64,000 nt of DNA from Paracentrotus lividus (Eukaryota > Echinodermata > Echinoidea > Camarodonta > Echinidae): contig CALNVZ010003434.1 in the NCBI GenBank assembly GCA_940671915.1, positions 16,696,059-16,760,058 on the forward strand, written 5' to 3'. Below, in pieces: positions 1 through 11,737 of the stretch. The notes under the pieces were generated by a model that saw only the letters and a program-made list of their open reading frames with translations, did not search any database and had not been told where the DNA came from. Numbering within the stretch: the stretch's first letter is position 1; the number at the start of each line of letters is the position of its first letter. The translations under genes were made by a program, and so were the position numbers.

Positions 1-480
1 GTGGAGAGAGGATTCTCCTAGGCAACGCTGCTCTCAGGACTGCACCAAGAATCAACTGAAGGAATTAATGAGATAGTTTCAATTGTTTTGAAGTGGGTTT
101 ATGTGATGATACTGGGTTAATTTTGCAGATAATTATATGTCTTGTTATATGTATGAAGCTTGTCAAATGTCGACTAACTCAAGCTGATTTTGTTTAGAGA
201 GTAATAACTTACTTGCTTTCTTTCAACAGCTATATCCTTTATTTATTTTTTCATGTGTTCTATTTATGACATGTATGTATCAAGAATAAAAAGGAAGTAC
301 ATGTTATTTTAATTTAAAAGCAAGACAATTAAAAAATTAATTTCATTTATCCCCAGGATATTTTGGTCACTTTGGGCGAAGGTAGGGTGGTATTCCATTC
401 TGGGATTTCGAACATGGATGACAAAAAATAAAAGGAAAAACAATCTGATATTAACTTTCAGAGTTTTTTAGTTCATTTCT
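1..480. other. No recognisable feature
   Basis: AT-rich sequence without a convincing reading frame, RNA gene or terminal inverted repeat. It lies beyond the 3' side of the degenerate LINE that follows. Confidence 0.4.
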
Positions 481-504
481 TATCGAAAATTGTACAACGT
501 GATT

Positions 505-660
505 ATTAGTGTGTTCTTCAAGTGTTTATTTCCCAAAAATATTTTATAAGTCAACTTCATAATTTACTGAATTTAGTATACCTAAATACTGTTGTTAAAA
601 TTGTTTCAGAGATATTTTCATAAAAGCATTTTGCAAATATACTTTTTTTTTCTTTTTATC
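505..660. repeat. Decayed copy of the 6.4-7.3 kb satellite subunit
   Basis: Contains the same phrases as the satellite further right and in the same orientation: 'caagtgtttattt', 'agtcaacttcataa' and 'tttcagagatatttt' followed by 'gcaaatatact'. Its position beyond the 3' part of the LINE means that similar repeat sequence lies on both sides of that element. The match was judged by eye and is imperfect. Confidence 0.45.
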
Positions 661-1020
661 CTCTATGCGATGGTATTTATTAACATAAAACATAATATAC
701 AATAAATAATCAACGTTTTCAAACAAAAATCAGAACAATTATTTAACATAGATTTTTTTTTATCGATTGCAAATATGTATAGCTTATAGTTCATAATCTC
801 ATCTGCGTATTAGAGCAAGTCAAAATTGAACAATCCAGGCAGAAAGCCGCGATGTACGCATTCTCCACTGAGAGTCAGACAAAAGGTAATCGCCTCACTG
901 ACTCGCATTGGAGAAAGCGTACTACACTCAACACAGAAGGAAAGAAGACTTCTGTACAAAAAAAAAAGGTGTCCTTTCACAAAATTACTAACAATTGATT
1001 CGTTTTGTTGATCAAGAAAA

Positions 1021-4000
1021 TTACATCTGTTTTTCACGTTTAAGGTATGCCTTTGTATTAAATCTAAAATCAACCCAAAGTGTATTTGCATTTGTAAACT
1101 TTCCTTTGAGATTAATTTCGGATGTATTTTGATAAATGGTTATATTCAGGCAATATTTACAATAGGTTTGTAAATCAAATTTAGATCTTCTAGCTTGTTG
1201 TCCGACCACTAAAACTGCTCATTATATCCTTTCTAAATTAAAAAATTGAATATGAATCACATATGATTTTCAAATAACTTCACTTTGTTTACAATGCAAC
1301 ATGAAATGAAAAGTGTGTCGATCTCATTACATCGTGCACATAGTTTGAATCCAAATATGCCATTTAAACAAATGTTCTTTTGAAGGTAACCATTATGAAA
1401 GTATTTGAAGTTAAATTGTTTTATTCTATTATCTTTAAGTTTACACATTTTGAATAAGAAAACCTTTTCCCAGTTAAATGATTCGGTAATGACAAGATAT
1501 TCATCCAATGCAATGTATTGATGGCTTTAGTGCATAGATTAAACGGAATATTGAGTACATTCTTTTCGTTGTTATACAGTCTAAACTAATGGTATTTCCA
1601 GATTTGATAAAATTGACAATTTTTCGTTTTCTTGTTTTCTATGTTTAGTTCTTATTCTAGACGCATCCTTATAAGTACATTTACTGGGAACTTTCTTTTA
1701 ACATAGCATATTCTACATCAAAGATAAATTGAGATACGTGTATTGATAATTATTGTTTAATACTGTTGATTTCTTATCAATTCCCAGCTTGGATTATATG
1801 TTTGAACTTTGTTATACCAGCTTGCTGCCATTTATTAAAAAAAAACAAATGATTATTGAATTTTAATATGACTGTTGTTCCATATCAATTGATTTTTATA
1901 GCATCCACTTCAGATAAGTCAACATATCGTATTGTAGACCAATCCAAAGAAGATCATGATAGAATATCGGAATTTTAAATTTATTACATAAGTATTTTCA
2001 TATCATTCGTAGAGAGGTTGTTATTCTAAACATACCGGAATCTTGCGATTTTGTTCAGCCAAAATTTAAAAAAGGATTTTCCAACTAATCGTTTTCTTCC
2101 AATACCTTGGAATCCATGAGAGTTTTAAAGAATTAATTTGTGATACCAAGTGTACATGTCTATACCGCCATTTAGCAGGTTGTTTATACAAACATTTCTT
2201 TTTACCTTTTCTTTCTTGAGTTCCATATAAAAGAGTAAATGGCTTTTTATTCAAAATTTTTATACATAATCAGGTACTCTAATATTTGGCACTATAATAC
2301 AATTTGACACTATTAATGATTAATGATTACACCTTTCAAAGTAGTTAAGATTTTCGTGATTTCGCATAAGCGGGGATAATATGAGTATTTTATCAATTTT
2401 ATTTCCAATTATAATCTCTACTTTGTTTATTATTTTGCACAGTAAATGTCGAGGTATTTAAAGGTGTTTTCAATTACGTTTCACTTGCCGAATCTCTATA
2501 TCAAGTGTTAAGTTGAAAGAGTTTGTTTTGTCCCAATTATTTTTGGCCTGCATATTTTGCCAAACTTCTATTTTCTTGCATTAAATAATTAAAAGAGTTA
2601 ATATTTATTAACAAAAGCTGCTGTGTCGTCAGCAATATTGAGTATTTTTACTGCTATGAACTCTCTTCATTAGGGGATTTGGTAGACTGATCCCATTTAT
2701 GAGATTATTTTGTTTAGTTTTAGACGCTAACACCTCTGCTATAATGATAAAAATTAATGATTGATAAGGGGCACCCTGTCTTACACCCTCTCAATATCAA
2801 AACTCTCTGAAAACCATCCATAGTTTAAAACACGACCCTTTGCTTTTCCGCATAGATACATAGTTCTGATCCACTGAATAAAAGATTTTCCAAAGTTCAA
2901 TTTTTTTAGTATATAAAAAAGAAAAGCATGAGAAACATTGTCGTACGCCTTTTGAAAATCTAAAAACATAATAATAGCTGGTTTCTTGACTTGTTTATAA
3001 TAATCAATTATATCCTGAACAAGGCGTACATTCTCTGCAGATGATCTGTTTTTTTATGAAACCGGACTGATCCAGAGACACAACACTGGTTATTACAGTT
3101 TGTAATCGCTTGGATAAAACCTGAACAAGAATTTTGTAATCAACATTTAAAATTGATATAGGTCTCCAGTTATGAAGTGATTTTTTATTTCCTTTTTTAA
3201 AAATCAATGACAACAATGCTACGTTTTGACTTGGTGACAATTTGCACTTTTTGTGTCCTTCGTTTAAACTATTAATTACCATATCTTTTATCTCTTTCCA
3301 GAAACATTTATAAAATTCTAGGGTTAAGCCATCGCTACCTGGTGACTTATTGTTACTCATCCTTTTCAAAGCTTCACCACATTCTTTTTCAGTTAAAATA
3401 CCTTCGCAGATTAGTGCTTCGTTGTCTTTTAATTGACGTAACACTGTATCATTTAAATACAACTCAAAATCTAAATCATTGTAGATATCATCACTTTTGT
3501 ACAAATTGTGATAAAAATTATGAATTTCGAGTAAAATTTTTTCTTTATCTGTAATACATTTACCTTTAACCTCAACACAGTCAATTTCTTTTCTTTTACC
3601 ATTTCTTTTTTCTAACCCAAGGAAATATTTTGTCGATTTTTCTCCTTCCTCCATCCACCTTTCCCTCGATCTAATAAAAGCACCTTTGCATTTAAGCTCG
3701 TACCATGTTTCTATTTCTTTTTTAACCTCATTCATTTGTTCAATCATTTCGTTTGAAGGATTGTCATCAATGGATTTACTTAAAGGGGAAGTTCACCCTG
3801 GAATTTTATTGATCTTAAAAAATGCAGAAAAATAAAAGAAAAATATGAGTGAAGGTTTGGGGAAAATCGACCAAAATATAATGAAGTTATGAATATTCAA
3901 AGTTTTGATTCTGTGACGTCACATGCGAGCAGGTCTCCTATGTGTTATCTAGTGTAAATTCCATAAAATATCCTCTTTTTTTTCAGAGGAAAATAATTAT

Positions 4001-5252
4001 GTCACCTGTGCGGTCGATATACCATCAAACATATGTTCATATACATGACTATATCAAATTGACCCATTCCTTTATCAAGAACCATGACAAAAAGACAAAT
4101 TTATGGAATTTACATACACAACCAATGGGAGAGCTGCTCGCACGTGACGTCACTGAATCAAAACTTGAAATATTCATAACTTTGCTATTTTTTGGTCTAT
4201 TTTTTCAAACCTTCTCTATTATTTTTCTATTATTTTTCTTCATTTTTTAAGACCAATAAAATTCCAGGGTGAACTTCCCCTTTAATGTGATATATTCTTT
4301 CTCCAGACGTTCATAATAAGCATTATTTTTTCTTTGAACCTCTATAGCATATTTGACTGTAAACTCTTTCATTTTTATTTTGCATATTTCCCACTTATTT
4401 TGACAACTGGCATCTCTGTACTCTAGTTGAACTGCATTTATGACACGTACCATATTACTTTTATATACAGTATCTTTTAAAAGGTTGTTATTAAACTTCC
4501 AGCATCCCCTTCCTCTCTTTTCATTTATCAGCTTTAACTTTAAAGATATGGCGTTATGATTGCATTTTACAGATGGTCTAATGTCTGTGGAAAGGACATA
4601 CTGACTCAAGTCAAAAGATATCAACCAATAATCTAATCGAGAAAATAATCCTTGTGTAACTTGTCTCCATGTATATTGTCTACACTTTGGATGAAATTTC
4701 CTCCAAATCAATTAAGCTATAATGTTTTTTTAGTTGTTGGAAAAATTTGTTAGAACCATAAGCATATGCTACTCCTTGAGTATCAATTGTTTTATTTTGT
4801 ACAAAATTCCAATCACCACCTAAAATTATTTTATCATTTACATTGACAAAACTTTTAATCCAAATCATGAGTGTTTTGTAAAAAAGATCCTTTTCTACTC
4901 TCTTTGTTGGAGCATAAACGTTTACACCAATGTAATGTTCTCTCTGACATGAAAATGATAAGGCCATAATTTTACCTTCTCCTTTATTTTGGCAACTTAT
5001 ATCTTCAATGCATAGTTTGTTTCTTATTAAAATAGCTACTCCTTTGGAATGATTTGTTCCGTCGTTAAAATAACACATGCCTTTCCATTCCTTGCGAACA
5101 ACATGCTCTAAATCAACTGACCAATAAGTCTCTTGTAAAAAGATAATGTCACTTTTCTGCTGTTGAAACCATAAGAAAACTTTGTCTCGTTTGGTTTTAT
5201 CTCTTAGCCCTCTTACATTCAAGGAAATGAAATGTATACAAGAGCTGCTCAT
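1021..5252 (-). pseudogene. LINE ORF2 (endonuclease + reverse transcriptase), broken
   Basis: The endonuclease begins at 5252 with FISLNVRGLRDKTKRDK, then LQETYWS and GGDWNFV, matching the N, E and DxN motifs of APE-type LINE endonucleases. A frame change near 4705 separates this from the continuation WRKFHPKCRQYTWRQ. The usual SDH motif near the end of the domain reads NHNAISL, so a catalytic Asp appears replaced by Asn. The reverse transcriptase part shows SPGSDGLTLEFYKCFW, HNWRPISILNVDYK (3004-3747), FLDFQKAYDNVSHAFLF (2781-2969) and, in another frame at about 2610-2650, IADDTAAF, which corresponds to the YADD active site. At 1257-1508 a stretch resembling the LINE C-terminal region (FNFKYFHNGYL, then a Cys pair) is readable. 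Frame changes and the 498-bp insertion at 3784-4281 make it inactive. Total length without the insertion is about 1240 codons, normal for L1-like ORF2. Confidence 0.82.
3784..4281. mobile_element. Palindromic MITE with TTAA target duplication, inserted in LINE ORF2
   Basis: Starts AGGGGAAGTTCACCC and ends with its exact reverse complement, flanked by TTAA on both sides (3780-3783 and 4282-4285). The arms remain complementary for most of their length (GACGTCAC, ATATTCATAACTT and GGTCGATTTT-type phrases recur inverted). Removing the element with one TTAA leaves the LINE reading frame continuous (EKEYIT then LSKSIDD), so it inserted later than the LINE. TTAA duplication is typical of piggyBac-type transposition; the family is otherwise unassigned. 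It has no transposase. Confidence 0.88.
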
Positions 5253-5304
5253 TTAAATACAATGCAAATTCCAAGCTCACGGTTTACTAAAACTTTCGTG
5301 TAAC

Positions 5305-6390
5305 TCACTTCTTTTTTCCTGATCCTTTCCGTTTCCTCTTCGCGTTGGGTTGTCGTTTCGATGAGGATTGATAACGAGGCTGAGCGACTGTGGAATTTCC
5401 ACTGTGGTAGTCATCGTCGTCGTCGCTAACGCTCTCGAGGTCGCTACTACTCATCACTACGCTTTGTTTCTTGGATCGAATTCTCTCCGGGAAAGCTTTC
5501 CTAACGTCGGCTGCCCCATCGGAAAAGGAAGTAGTAGGCAAATCTTTACGGTGAAGAAAATGCGAATGTGATGATGTACCCCTTGCTGAGTTGAGACGCT
5601 CTGTCGTTATGAAGTCAGCAAGGTTTGTCTGACGTTTCGCTTGGGCATGTTGGGGTGGATGATCTTTCGTTGCAGTCGTTTCCAGGTTGCCTGATGCTTC
5701 ACTGTTGTCGGTGCCTTGCATTCCGGGGCAGTTGTTCTTCATGTGACCGGTCCCACTACACTTTAGACATTTTACCTCGTTTTTGCAAGATGAGACGTGG
5801 TGACCTGTGTCTAGGCATCTAGAACACTTTAACTGACCGCGAAAATCATCTTGCGGTTGACCATCGTGATATACTCTACCGGTAAATAGGTTTCCAAATG
5901 TAATCCTACGTGGAAGGGGCTTGGAAGGAGGGGTGATGAACACCACTCTGTCTCCGTTCAGGCAATTTGTTAGGAGACCGTTTACTCGCAGCCTCTGACG
6001 TTGAATTTCACCTTTTATTTCTTGTTTACGTCCAGATAACTCCCCTCGGATCACGTCATCACTAAGTGATAATGGGATATCTTTAATAACCACTCTTGTC
6101 AGGTGCTCATCTTTCAATCTAGTGAATGGATTGACATCATGAATAGGTACCTGATTGCCGCGCAATTCGAGGCCCTGCGAAATTATTTGAATTCTTTGTT
6201 CATGTGAGTTTACGTAGATTCTCCACAAGTGGCGTATTTCTTGGATACCAGCAATGGTTTCAGGTTGAATTACCTTAGCTACTCCCATGTATAATTCCTC
6301 ACCTGTCAGTGGCTTCTTGTCTATATTTCTGATGTCATTGGCCCGCAGAAAGACTGGCTTGGGTCCTTGGGGAACGATATACTTATTCAT
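5305..6390 (-). CDS. LINE ORF1 protein, CCHC zinc-knuckle RNA-binding protein
   Basis: Open for 361 codons from ATG at 6388-6390. In LINEs this protein binds the element's RNA and forms the ribonucleoprotein needed for retrotransposition. The N-terminal half (residues about 30-120) resembles the RRM-like/gag-like part of Tx1-type ORF1 proteins. Two knuckles of the C-x2-C-x4-H-x4-C type follow at about residues 188-220 (CSRCLDTGHHVSSC and CLKCSGTGHMKNNC). The C-terminus is Ser/Asp-rich (SDLESVSDDDDD) and ends in a basic tail (KRKRKGSGKKK) that could serve for nuclear import or RNA binding. The start is chosen because the ATG sits exactly at the edge of the neighbouring satellite. The intact frame suggests moderate rather than great age, although ORF2 is broken. 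Confidence 0.85.
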   Translation of the reverse strand: MNKYIVPQGPKPVFLRANDIRNIDKKPLTGEELYMGVAKVIQPETIAGIQEIRHLWRIYVNSHEQRIQIISQGLELRGNQVPIHDVNPFTRLKDEHLTRVVIKDIPLSLSDDVIRGELSGRKQEIKGEIQRQRLRVNGLLTNCLNGDRVVFITPPSKPLPRRITFGNLFTGRVYHDGQPQDDFRGQLKCSRCLDTGHHVSSCKNEVKCLKCSGTGHMKNNCPGMQGTDNSEASGNLETTATKDHPPQHAQAKRQTNLADFITTERLNSARGTSSHSHFLHRKDLPTTSFSDGAADVRKAFPERIRSKKQSVVMSSSDLESVSDDDDDYHSGNSTVAQPRYQSSSKRQPNAKRKRKGSGKKK

Positions 6391-7290
6391 TATTTATGCA
6401 AGTGTTTATTTAAATTATTAATTTAAAGATATTTTTATGAAGTCACTTTTATAACATACGGGTTCATAAAATGCTGTCCGTTAAGAAAATATATAACGTC
6501 AACTTCATAACATACTCGTTCATTATTTATACCAATATTTATTTAGAATGTCCATTTCAGAGATATTTTTAATAAAGTCAATTCTGCAATATACTAGTTC
6601 ATTATTTATACAAGTGTTTGTTTAAATTCGGGTTTATCATTTATACGAACAAGTATTTATTGGAATAGTCCATTTTAAATATCCTTCTTTTTTTTTATCT
6701 TTTCCCCCTTATATATATATATATGTCATCTTATAAGATACTCGTCTATTATTTGTAAGAGTGTCTATTTAAATTGTCCGTTTTAAAAATGTTTTCTTAA
6801 AGACAATTTTGTAATACACTTATTCATTATTTATGCAAGTGTTTATTTAAATTATTAATTTAAAGATATTTTCGGGAAGTCACTTTTATAACATACGGGT
6901 TCATAAAATGCTGTCCGTTAAGAAAATATATAACGTCAACTTCATAACATACTCGTTCATTATTTATAGCAATATTTATTTAGAATGTCCATTTCAGAGA
7001 TATTTTTAATAACGTCAATTCTGCAATATACTAGTTCATTCTTTATGCAAGTGTTTGTTTAAATTCGGGTTTATCATTTATACGAACAAGTATTTATTGG
7101 AATAGTCCATTTTAAATATTCTTCTTTTCTTTTTCTTTTTCCCCCTTATATACATATATATATATATATTATTTGTAAGAGTGTTTATTTAAATTGTCCG
7201 TTTTAAAAATGTTTTCTTAAAGACCATTTTTAATATACTTGTTCATTTTATGCAAGTGATTTTTTTTTTTTTTTCAATTTTCTTATATAA
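6385..7290. repeat. Tandem satellite, about 437-bp unit made of shorter subrepeats
   Basis: Unit one (6385-6821) and unit two (6822-about 7255) are nearly identical over long stretches, for instance 'cacttttataacatacggg' in both; a third unit starts near 7232 and fades into poly-T. Within each unit a phrase like 'cattatttatacaagtgttt' recurs about every 75-90 bases with 'cagagatattttt', so the 437-bp unit is a higher-order repeat. The array stops exactly at the ATG of LINE ORF1 on the minus strand, so it could be the LINE's own 5' promoter monomers or a satellite into which the LINE inserted. Confidence 0.8.
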
Positions 7291-7492
7291 CATATTTGTT
7301 ATTTATTAGTAAAGTGTCAGTTTAATGGAAATACACAGGGAAGTATGGATATTGATTGTCTGTGTTAAGATTAATCATTACCTAAGCCGGATCACAAGGA
7401 TAGGTTGATACTTTCGCCTTATTAATTTTGTTTCATGCTTAAGTCTCAGCTATATGTTGACAATTGACAAATGTGTCATTTTAAACTCAACA

Positions 7493-9360
7493 CAACACAA
7501 AAAGAAAGTTCCCCCATTTCAAATATCAATAATTTTTGAACCAGGAGGAATTTAAAAAATCTAATTATATGTCTATGTAGGGAATTTAATTAACTACAAT
7601 GGAAACGAATTTTAGGAAAAATCATCAAGTCATGCTTCAGTGAGCAATGGTTAAATGAAAAAATATCATTTTTTGAAGTTCGCAAGCCTAAAATGGCAAC
7701 TTTGATTCAATGAATACGGACCCATTTTCAGATTTTAAACATTTTACACGTCACAATGTATGCAAAACGTACTTCCCAATATACGGAACAGAAATTTGCG
7801 TCAATTTCACGGTTGAGTGAGCATACAGCGAAAATTGCCCAAACTGGAATTTTTACTTCCTTGCCATGGTATATTCGATCAAATATGATGGAATTCCTGT
7901 TGTGGAAGTGTATGCAACCAATATCCATTCATTCACGGTTGAATGAACCCATCAAACAACCAAAAAATAGGCCATTTTAGAATTACGAAGAGTCGTTGTA
8001 GTAATTTTATGCACTAGAAAGCATCTCAATAACATTTTTGGCTTGTATTTATATTCTTCGGGCACGTGTCAATGATCCTATGACATTCATTTACAAATTC
8101 ATGCTCCAGTGAGCACGTGAGACTGGAAAAGCCCATTTCTCACGTACGGACTAAAATTCAAATTCTTACTTTGATTGAATATAACAATTCCTTTCGGGGA
8201 GTACCTTTGATTTTATCTTCATAAAAATCTCGATGTTTCACGCCTCAGTGGGCACAAGATACAAGAAAATCATGAAATGAGATGAAAGTTTGGGGCTTCG
8301 TCATGGTTCAGTGACTTTTCCAATACGTTATTTGAATAAAGATCATGTTAGTTAGAGACCAGTTTAAGCTTTGTGCAAAGTTTTATAAAATAATTCACAG
8401 TCAAATAGACAAAAACTGACAATTAAAATACGCAAAATTTCACTTTTGTTAAACTTTTGTTAAACTTCTGTACATAAAGTCAATGGAGGAGGATATCAAT
8501 ACCTGATAAATGTGAAATTCGGCCAATTTCATTGATGCTTATTGTTAATTCTAGTGTGAGTTACGTCACGAAACTTGGCACACAGCTTCAACTGATCTCC
8601 AACTAACATGATCTTGATTCAAATTACGTATTCGAAAAGTCATTGAAGCATGACGAAGCCTCAAACTTTCTCCTCATTTGCATGATTTTCTTGTATCTTG
8701 TGCCCACTGAGGCGTGAAACATCGGAATTTTTGTGAAAATAAAATCAACAGTACTCCCCGAAAAGAATTGTTATATTCAACCAAAGTAAGAATTTGAATT
8801 TTAGTCCATACGTGAGAAAAGGGCTTTTTTCAGTCTCACGTGCTCACTGAAGCATGAATTTGTAAATAAATGCCATAGGATCATTGACACGTGCCCGAAG
8901 AATATAAATACAAGCCAAAAAATGTTATTGATATGCTCTCTAGTGCATAAAATTACTATAACGACTCTTCGTAAATGGCCTAATTTTTGGTTGTTTGATG
9001 GATTCATTCTACCGTGAATGAATGGATATTGGTTGCATACACTTCCAAAACAGGAAAATTTCGTCTCCGTTTATTGGGAAGCACGTTTTGCATACATTGC
9101 GACGTGTGAAATGTTTAAAATCTGAAAATGGGTCCGTTATCATTGAATCAAAGTTGCCACTTTAGGCTTGCGAACTTAAAAAATGACATATTTGCATTCA
9201 ACCATTGCTCACTGAAGCGTGATTTGATGATTTTTCCTAAAATTCGCTCCCATTGTGGCTAATTAAATTCCCTACATGGACATATAATTAGATATTTTAA
9301 ATTCCTCCTGGTTCAAAAATTATTGATATCTAAAATAGGGGGAACTTTCTATTTGTGTTG
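7493..9360. mobile_element. 1.87-kb palindromic repeat element
   Basis: The left end CAACACAAAAAGAAAGTTCC is mirrored by the right end, and complementarity continues inward for roughly 850 bases per arm: 'catgcttcagtgagcaatgg' left against 'ccattgctcactgaagcgtg' right, 'cacgtgtcaatgatcctatg' against its inverse, 'gatcatgttagtt' against 'aactaacatgatc'. The central spacer is about 8370-8585. The arms differ by scattered substitutions, so it is not a recent perfect duplication. No coding capacity seen. It is probably a non-autonomous inverted-repeat transposon; a fragment of the same family lies at 57.9 kb. Confidence 0.8.
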
Positions 9361-9946
9361 AATGTGTTTATGTAAGATCACTTTCAGTTATTGGCAAAAT
9401 TGAAAACGTATGATGAAATATGTTTTCTTTTGTTGAAAAAGTCTTTCATTTATTTATTTATTTATTTATTTATTTATTATTTGGTCCTGGCGGGTCAAGT
9501 GACGCAACTGCAAATATAGTAACAATTTCCGTCCTATGCTTTTCAAAACCTTAGTGTGTGAAGTGCAAGTTTGTAAGTTGTTATTTATTTATATTGATAA
9601 TTTATTCATTATTTTTTTATTATCTTTTCATGTTGTAAATTAAAGCGACTTGAGCATTTTAACACAATAGATAATGACGCAATATCAATCCCGCAAATTC
9701 TTCTTGCTTTTTAGAATTATGATTATTATTCAACCTGTGGTGTGTTTTCCGTAATGGAAAAAATATCTAACAGTTACATGGAATGTGTTTAATTTATATG
9801 ATTTGACTTCAACTTTAATTGGCCAAATTCATGGTAACTGTACAATTACATGTTTTCAATAAAAGATGTTAAATTTGTGAATTTGCTTTAGTTATTACTC
9901 AATCTTGATTTGGTTTGTCGAATTTACGATATATTCATTAACCCTT
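9361..9946. other. No gene; short (TTTA)n microsatellite
   Basis: AT-rich spacer. A run of 'ttta' units lies at about 9448-9480. Otherwise nothing recognised. Confidence 0.5.
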
Positions 9947-9948
9947 AA

Positions 9949-10133
9949 CCCTAACTAGGCCCGGGTATTTTGGGAGATTATATATCCGAGATGGGGAGAG
10001 GAAAACCGAATTGAATGCATTTCGGAGGCCCAATTGTCTGGGGACAAAAGCGGCTCTATTATGTTTACGCAATGGCCCGGTAAGTTCATTGTGTGACTCC
10101 GGTCTGCGTCCGCTACTGAGGGGGCCTCCCAGC

Positions 10134-10165
<32 letters not shown>

Positions 10166-10850
10166 CCCACTCGTCGCCCGCGACCTAATCTACAAAATGG
10201 CATAGTTATTTTTTTTTCATCAAGATTGCTTTTAATAAATTATGCTAATTTATAAGTAATTAATATGAGAAATCATATTTTTTGCTCTAACTCCCTAAAT
10301 AAAGCTCCAAATGTGCTAATTTTAGATGTTGAATCCCTTTGTGGTGTTCTTAGCATATTATATTTGAAAAAAAAAATGCGATGTCAGATCAATTTCTTAT
10401 GTATTATATCGTGTTTTTTTTTTATTTGGGGGGGGGGCAATTTCTTATGTATTTCTTTGTATTTCAACCTTTTTAATTTCATTGTTTCTTCAATGAAATT
10501 TGTTGGTTGCACTTATACATTCATAAAAAGCATAAAATCAAGTAATTTCAATCAGAGAAAGCAAAAATAATCACTCATTTATGAGTTTTAGCTGATAACA
10601 CGTTTTGTATTGACTTTGTACATGAAATCACATTTTTGAGCAATTTTGGGTCTGTCGCACGGGTACAAAATTATTGGGGAACTTGCGAGGCGGGTACCCG
10701 AGCGTCACAAGTTTGGTCTGAAAAGATGCGGGAGACTCGGAGAAAAAGGTCATGAAATATCGCGGTGAGTTTTTCACGTTGCGAACATATTGCGCGGAAC
10801 GTCGAAGGGGGGCAGGGGCCTGAGAGGCCCCCCCCCCGGCCTAGGTAGGG
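9949..10850. mobile_element. piggyBac-like non-autonomous element, TTAA flanks
   Basis: Begins CCCTAACTAGGCCCGGG after TTAA (9945-9948) and ends CCCGGCCTAGGTAGGG before TTAA (10851-10854). TTAA target duplication and termini starting CCC are typical of piggyBac transposons. About 900 bp, no transposase frame; the internal poly-C run at 10133-10162 is a homopolymer tract. A segment of this family (about 10003-10122) recurs inverted at 24.27-24.39 kb, including 'cagacaattgggcc'. Confidence 0.72.
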
Positions 10851-10916
10851 TTAAATGGTCTACAATCAAATTAGATTCTTAGAAAAGCACAACCATAACA
10901 GATTAAAGGGGAAGTT

Positions 10917-11045
10917 TCACCCTCACTGATACTATTAGTAGAAGCAGAAAAGATTGATGAAGGTTCGACACAGATACGCTTGTTAATCAATCAAATAAAA
11001 CAAGGAAACTCGCATGTAATAGTATCCTGATGATAGACTTCCCTT
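10917..11045. mobile_element. Short TTAA-flanked MITE
   Basis: AGGGGAAGTTTCACC at the left and an inverted GGAAGTC-type end at the right, flanked by TTAA (10913-10916 and 11046-11049). Termini resemble those of the elements at 3784, 36738 and 46853, but the interior is different and much shorter (129 bp). Confidence 0.65.
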
Positions 11046-11056
11046 TTAATGATTCA

Positions 11057-11225
11057 ATGACATTTGCTCCAGCAACAATTGCTCCGGTATAAATTCCATT
11101 CACGGATCGCAACACTATACCCTATCCTAAACCTAACATAAAGCCCTATTGCAACCCTATCCCTAACCGTATATCTTAGCCGAAATAAAGCCCGAAGCAA
11201 TTGTCACAGGAGCAAATGTTGTGTC
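11057..11225. mobile_element. MITE with CATTTGCTCC-type inverted termini
   Basis: Left 'gacatttgctccagcaacaa' is mirrored by right 'ttgtcacaggagcaaatg'. The interior has stretches of 'cctaaccctaaac'-like sequence that are degenerate and not a telomere array. No coding capacity. Confidence 0.65.
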
Positions 11226-11737
11226 ACCCTTTCAATTGTCTAATCAGACCATGCAACTTCTTTATTAAATTTGACTCGTACAGATGAAATATCAAATGAG
11301 ATACATAATTCAGATTTTATACCAATATTTTAATAGCTAACCAATATGACATGAATTGATTCACTTAAATATTCTAAATATATTCCTTCTTCTTCCTCTC
11401 CGATTACATATAACACAAGATGAATATTTTTAAGAAATATTATAAAGAAAATATTTCATTTTAAAATTTTACATTTTCTTTAGGTCGCTTTAAATTGTAG
11501 TGTATGAAATACTCTGACAATCAGAATGTAAATAAATACATTAATACATAGCTTAACATAACACTAATTTTATACTAGAATGTACTAAATTGGTGAAAAT
11601 AAGAATGCACTGGGTATTAGTAATCATTTACTACAAATAGTCGTAAACAGTCAATCCTGTCTTAAAGCCAGCCTCTCCAAAAATAACCAGCATACAATAG
11701 TGATCACTTAGTATGCCTATCACTGTTAAGGAACTAT

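Larger units (their letters stand above)
1021..6390 (-). mobile_element. Degenerate non-LTR retrotransposon (LINE), L1/Tx1-like
   Basis: Reading on the minus strand there is an ORF1 with two CCHC zinc knuckles, a gap of about 50 bases, then an ORF2 carrying an apurinic-like endonuclease followed by a reverse transcriptase and a C-terminal region. This two-ORF order, with a knuckle-bearing ORF1 and an N-terminal APE endonuclease, is that of the L1/Tx1 group of LINEs; the clade is my inference from layout, not a phylogeny. ORF1 is intact. ORF2 is broken by frame changes and carries a 498-bp inserted element. No poly(A) or clear 3' end was found; the 3' limit is placed where the last protein-like reading fades. 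The 5' side abuts a tandem satellite. Confidence 0.85.

Noticed and set aside
3942-4250. 102-codon plus-strand frame
   Set aside because: Lies wholly inside the palindromic TTAA element and has no similarity to transposases.
9941-9956. Telomere-like 'aacccttaaccctaac'
   Set aside because: Only two or three degenerate units; explained by the TTAA flank and CCCTAAC end of the piggyBac-like element.
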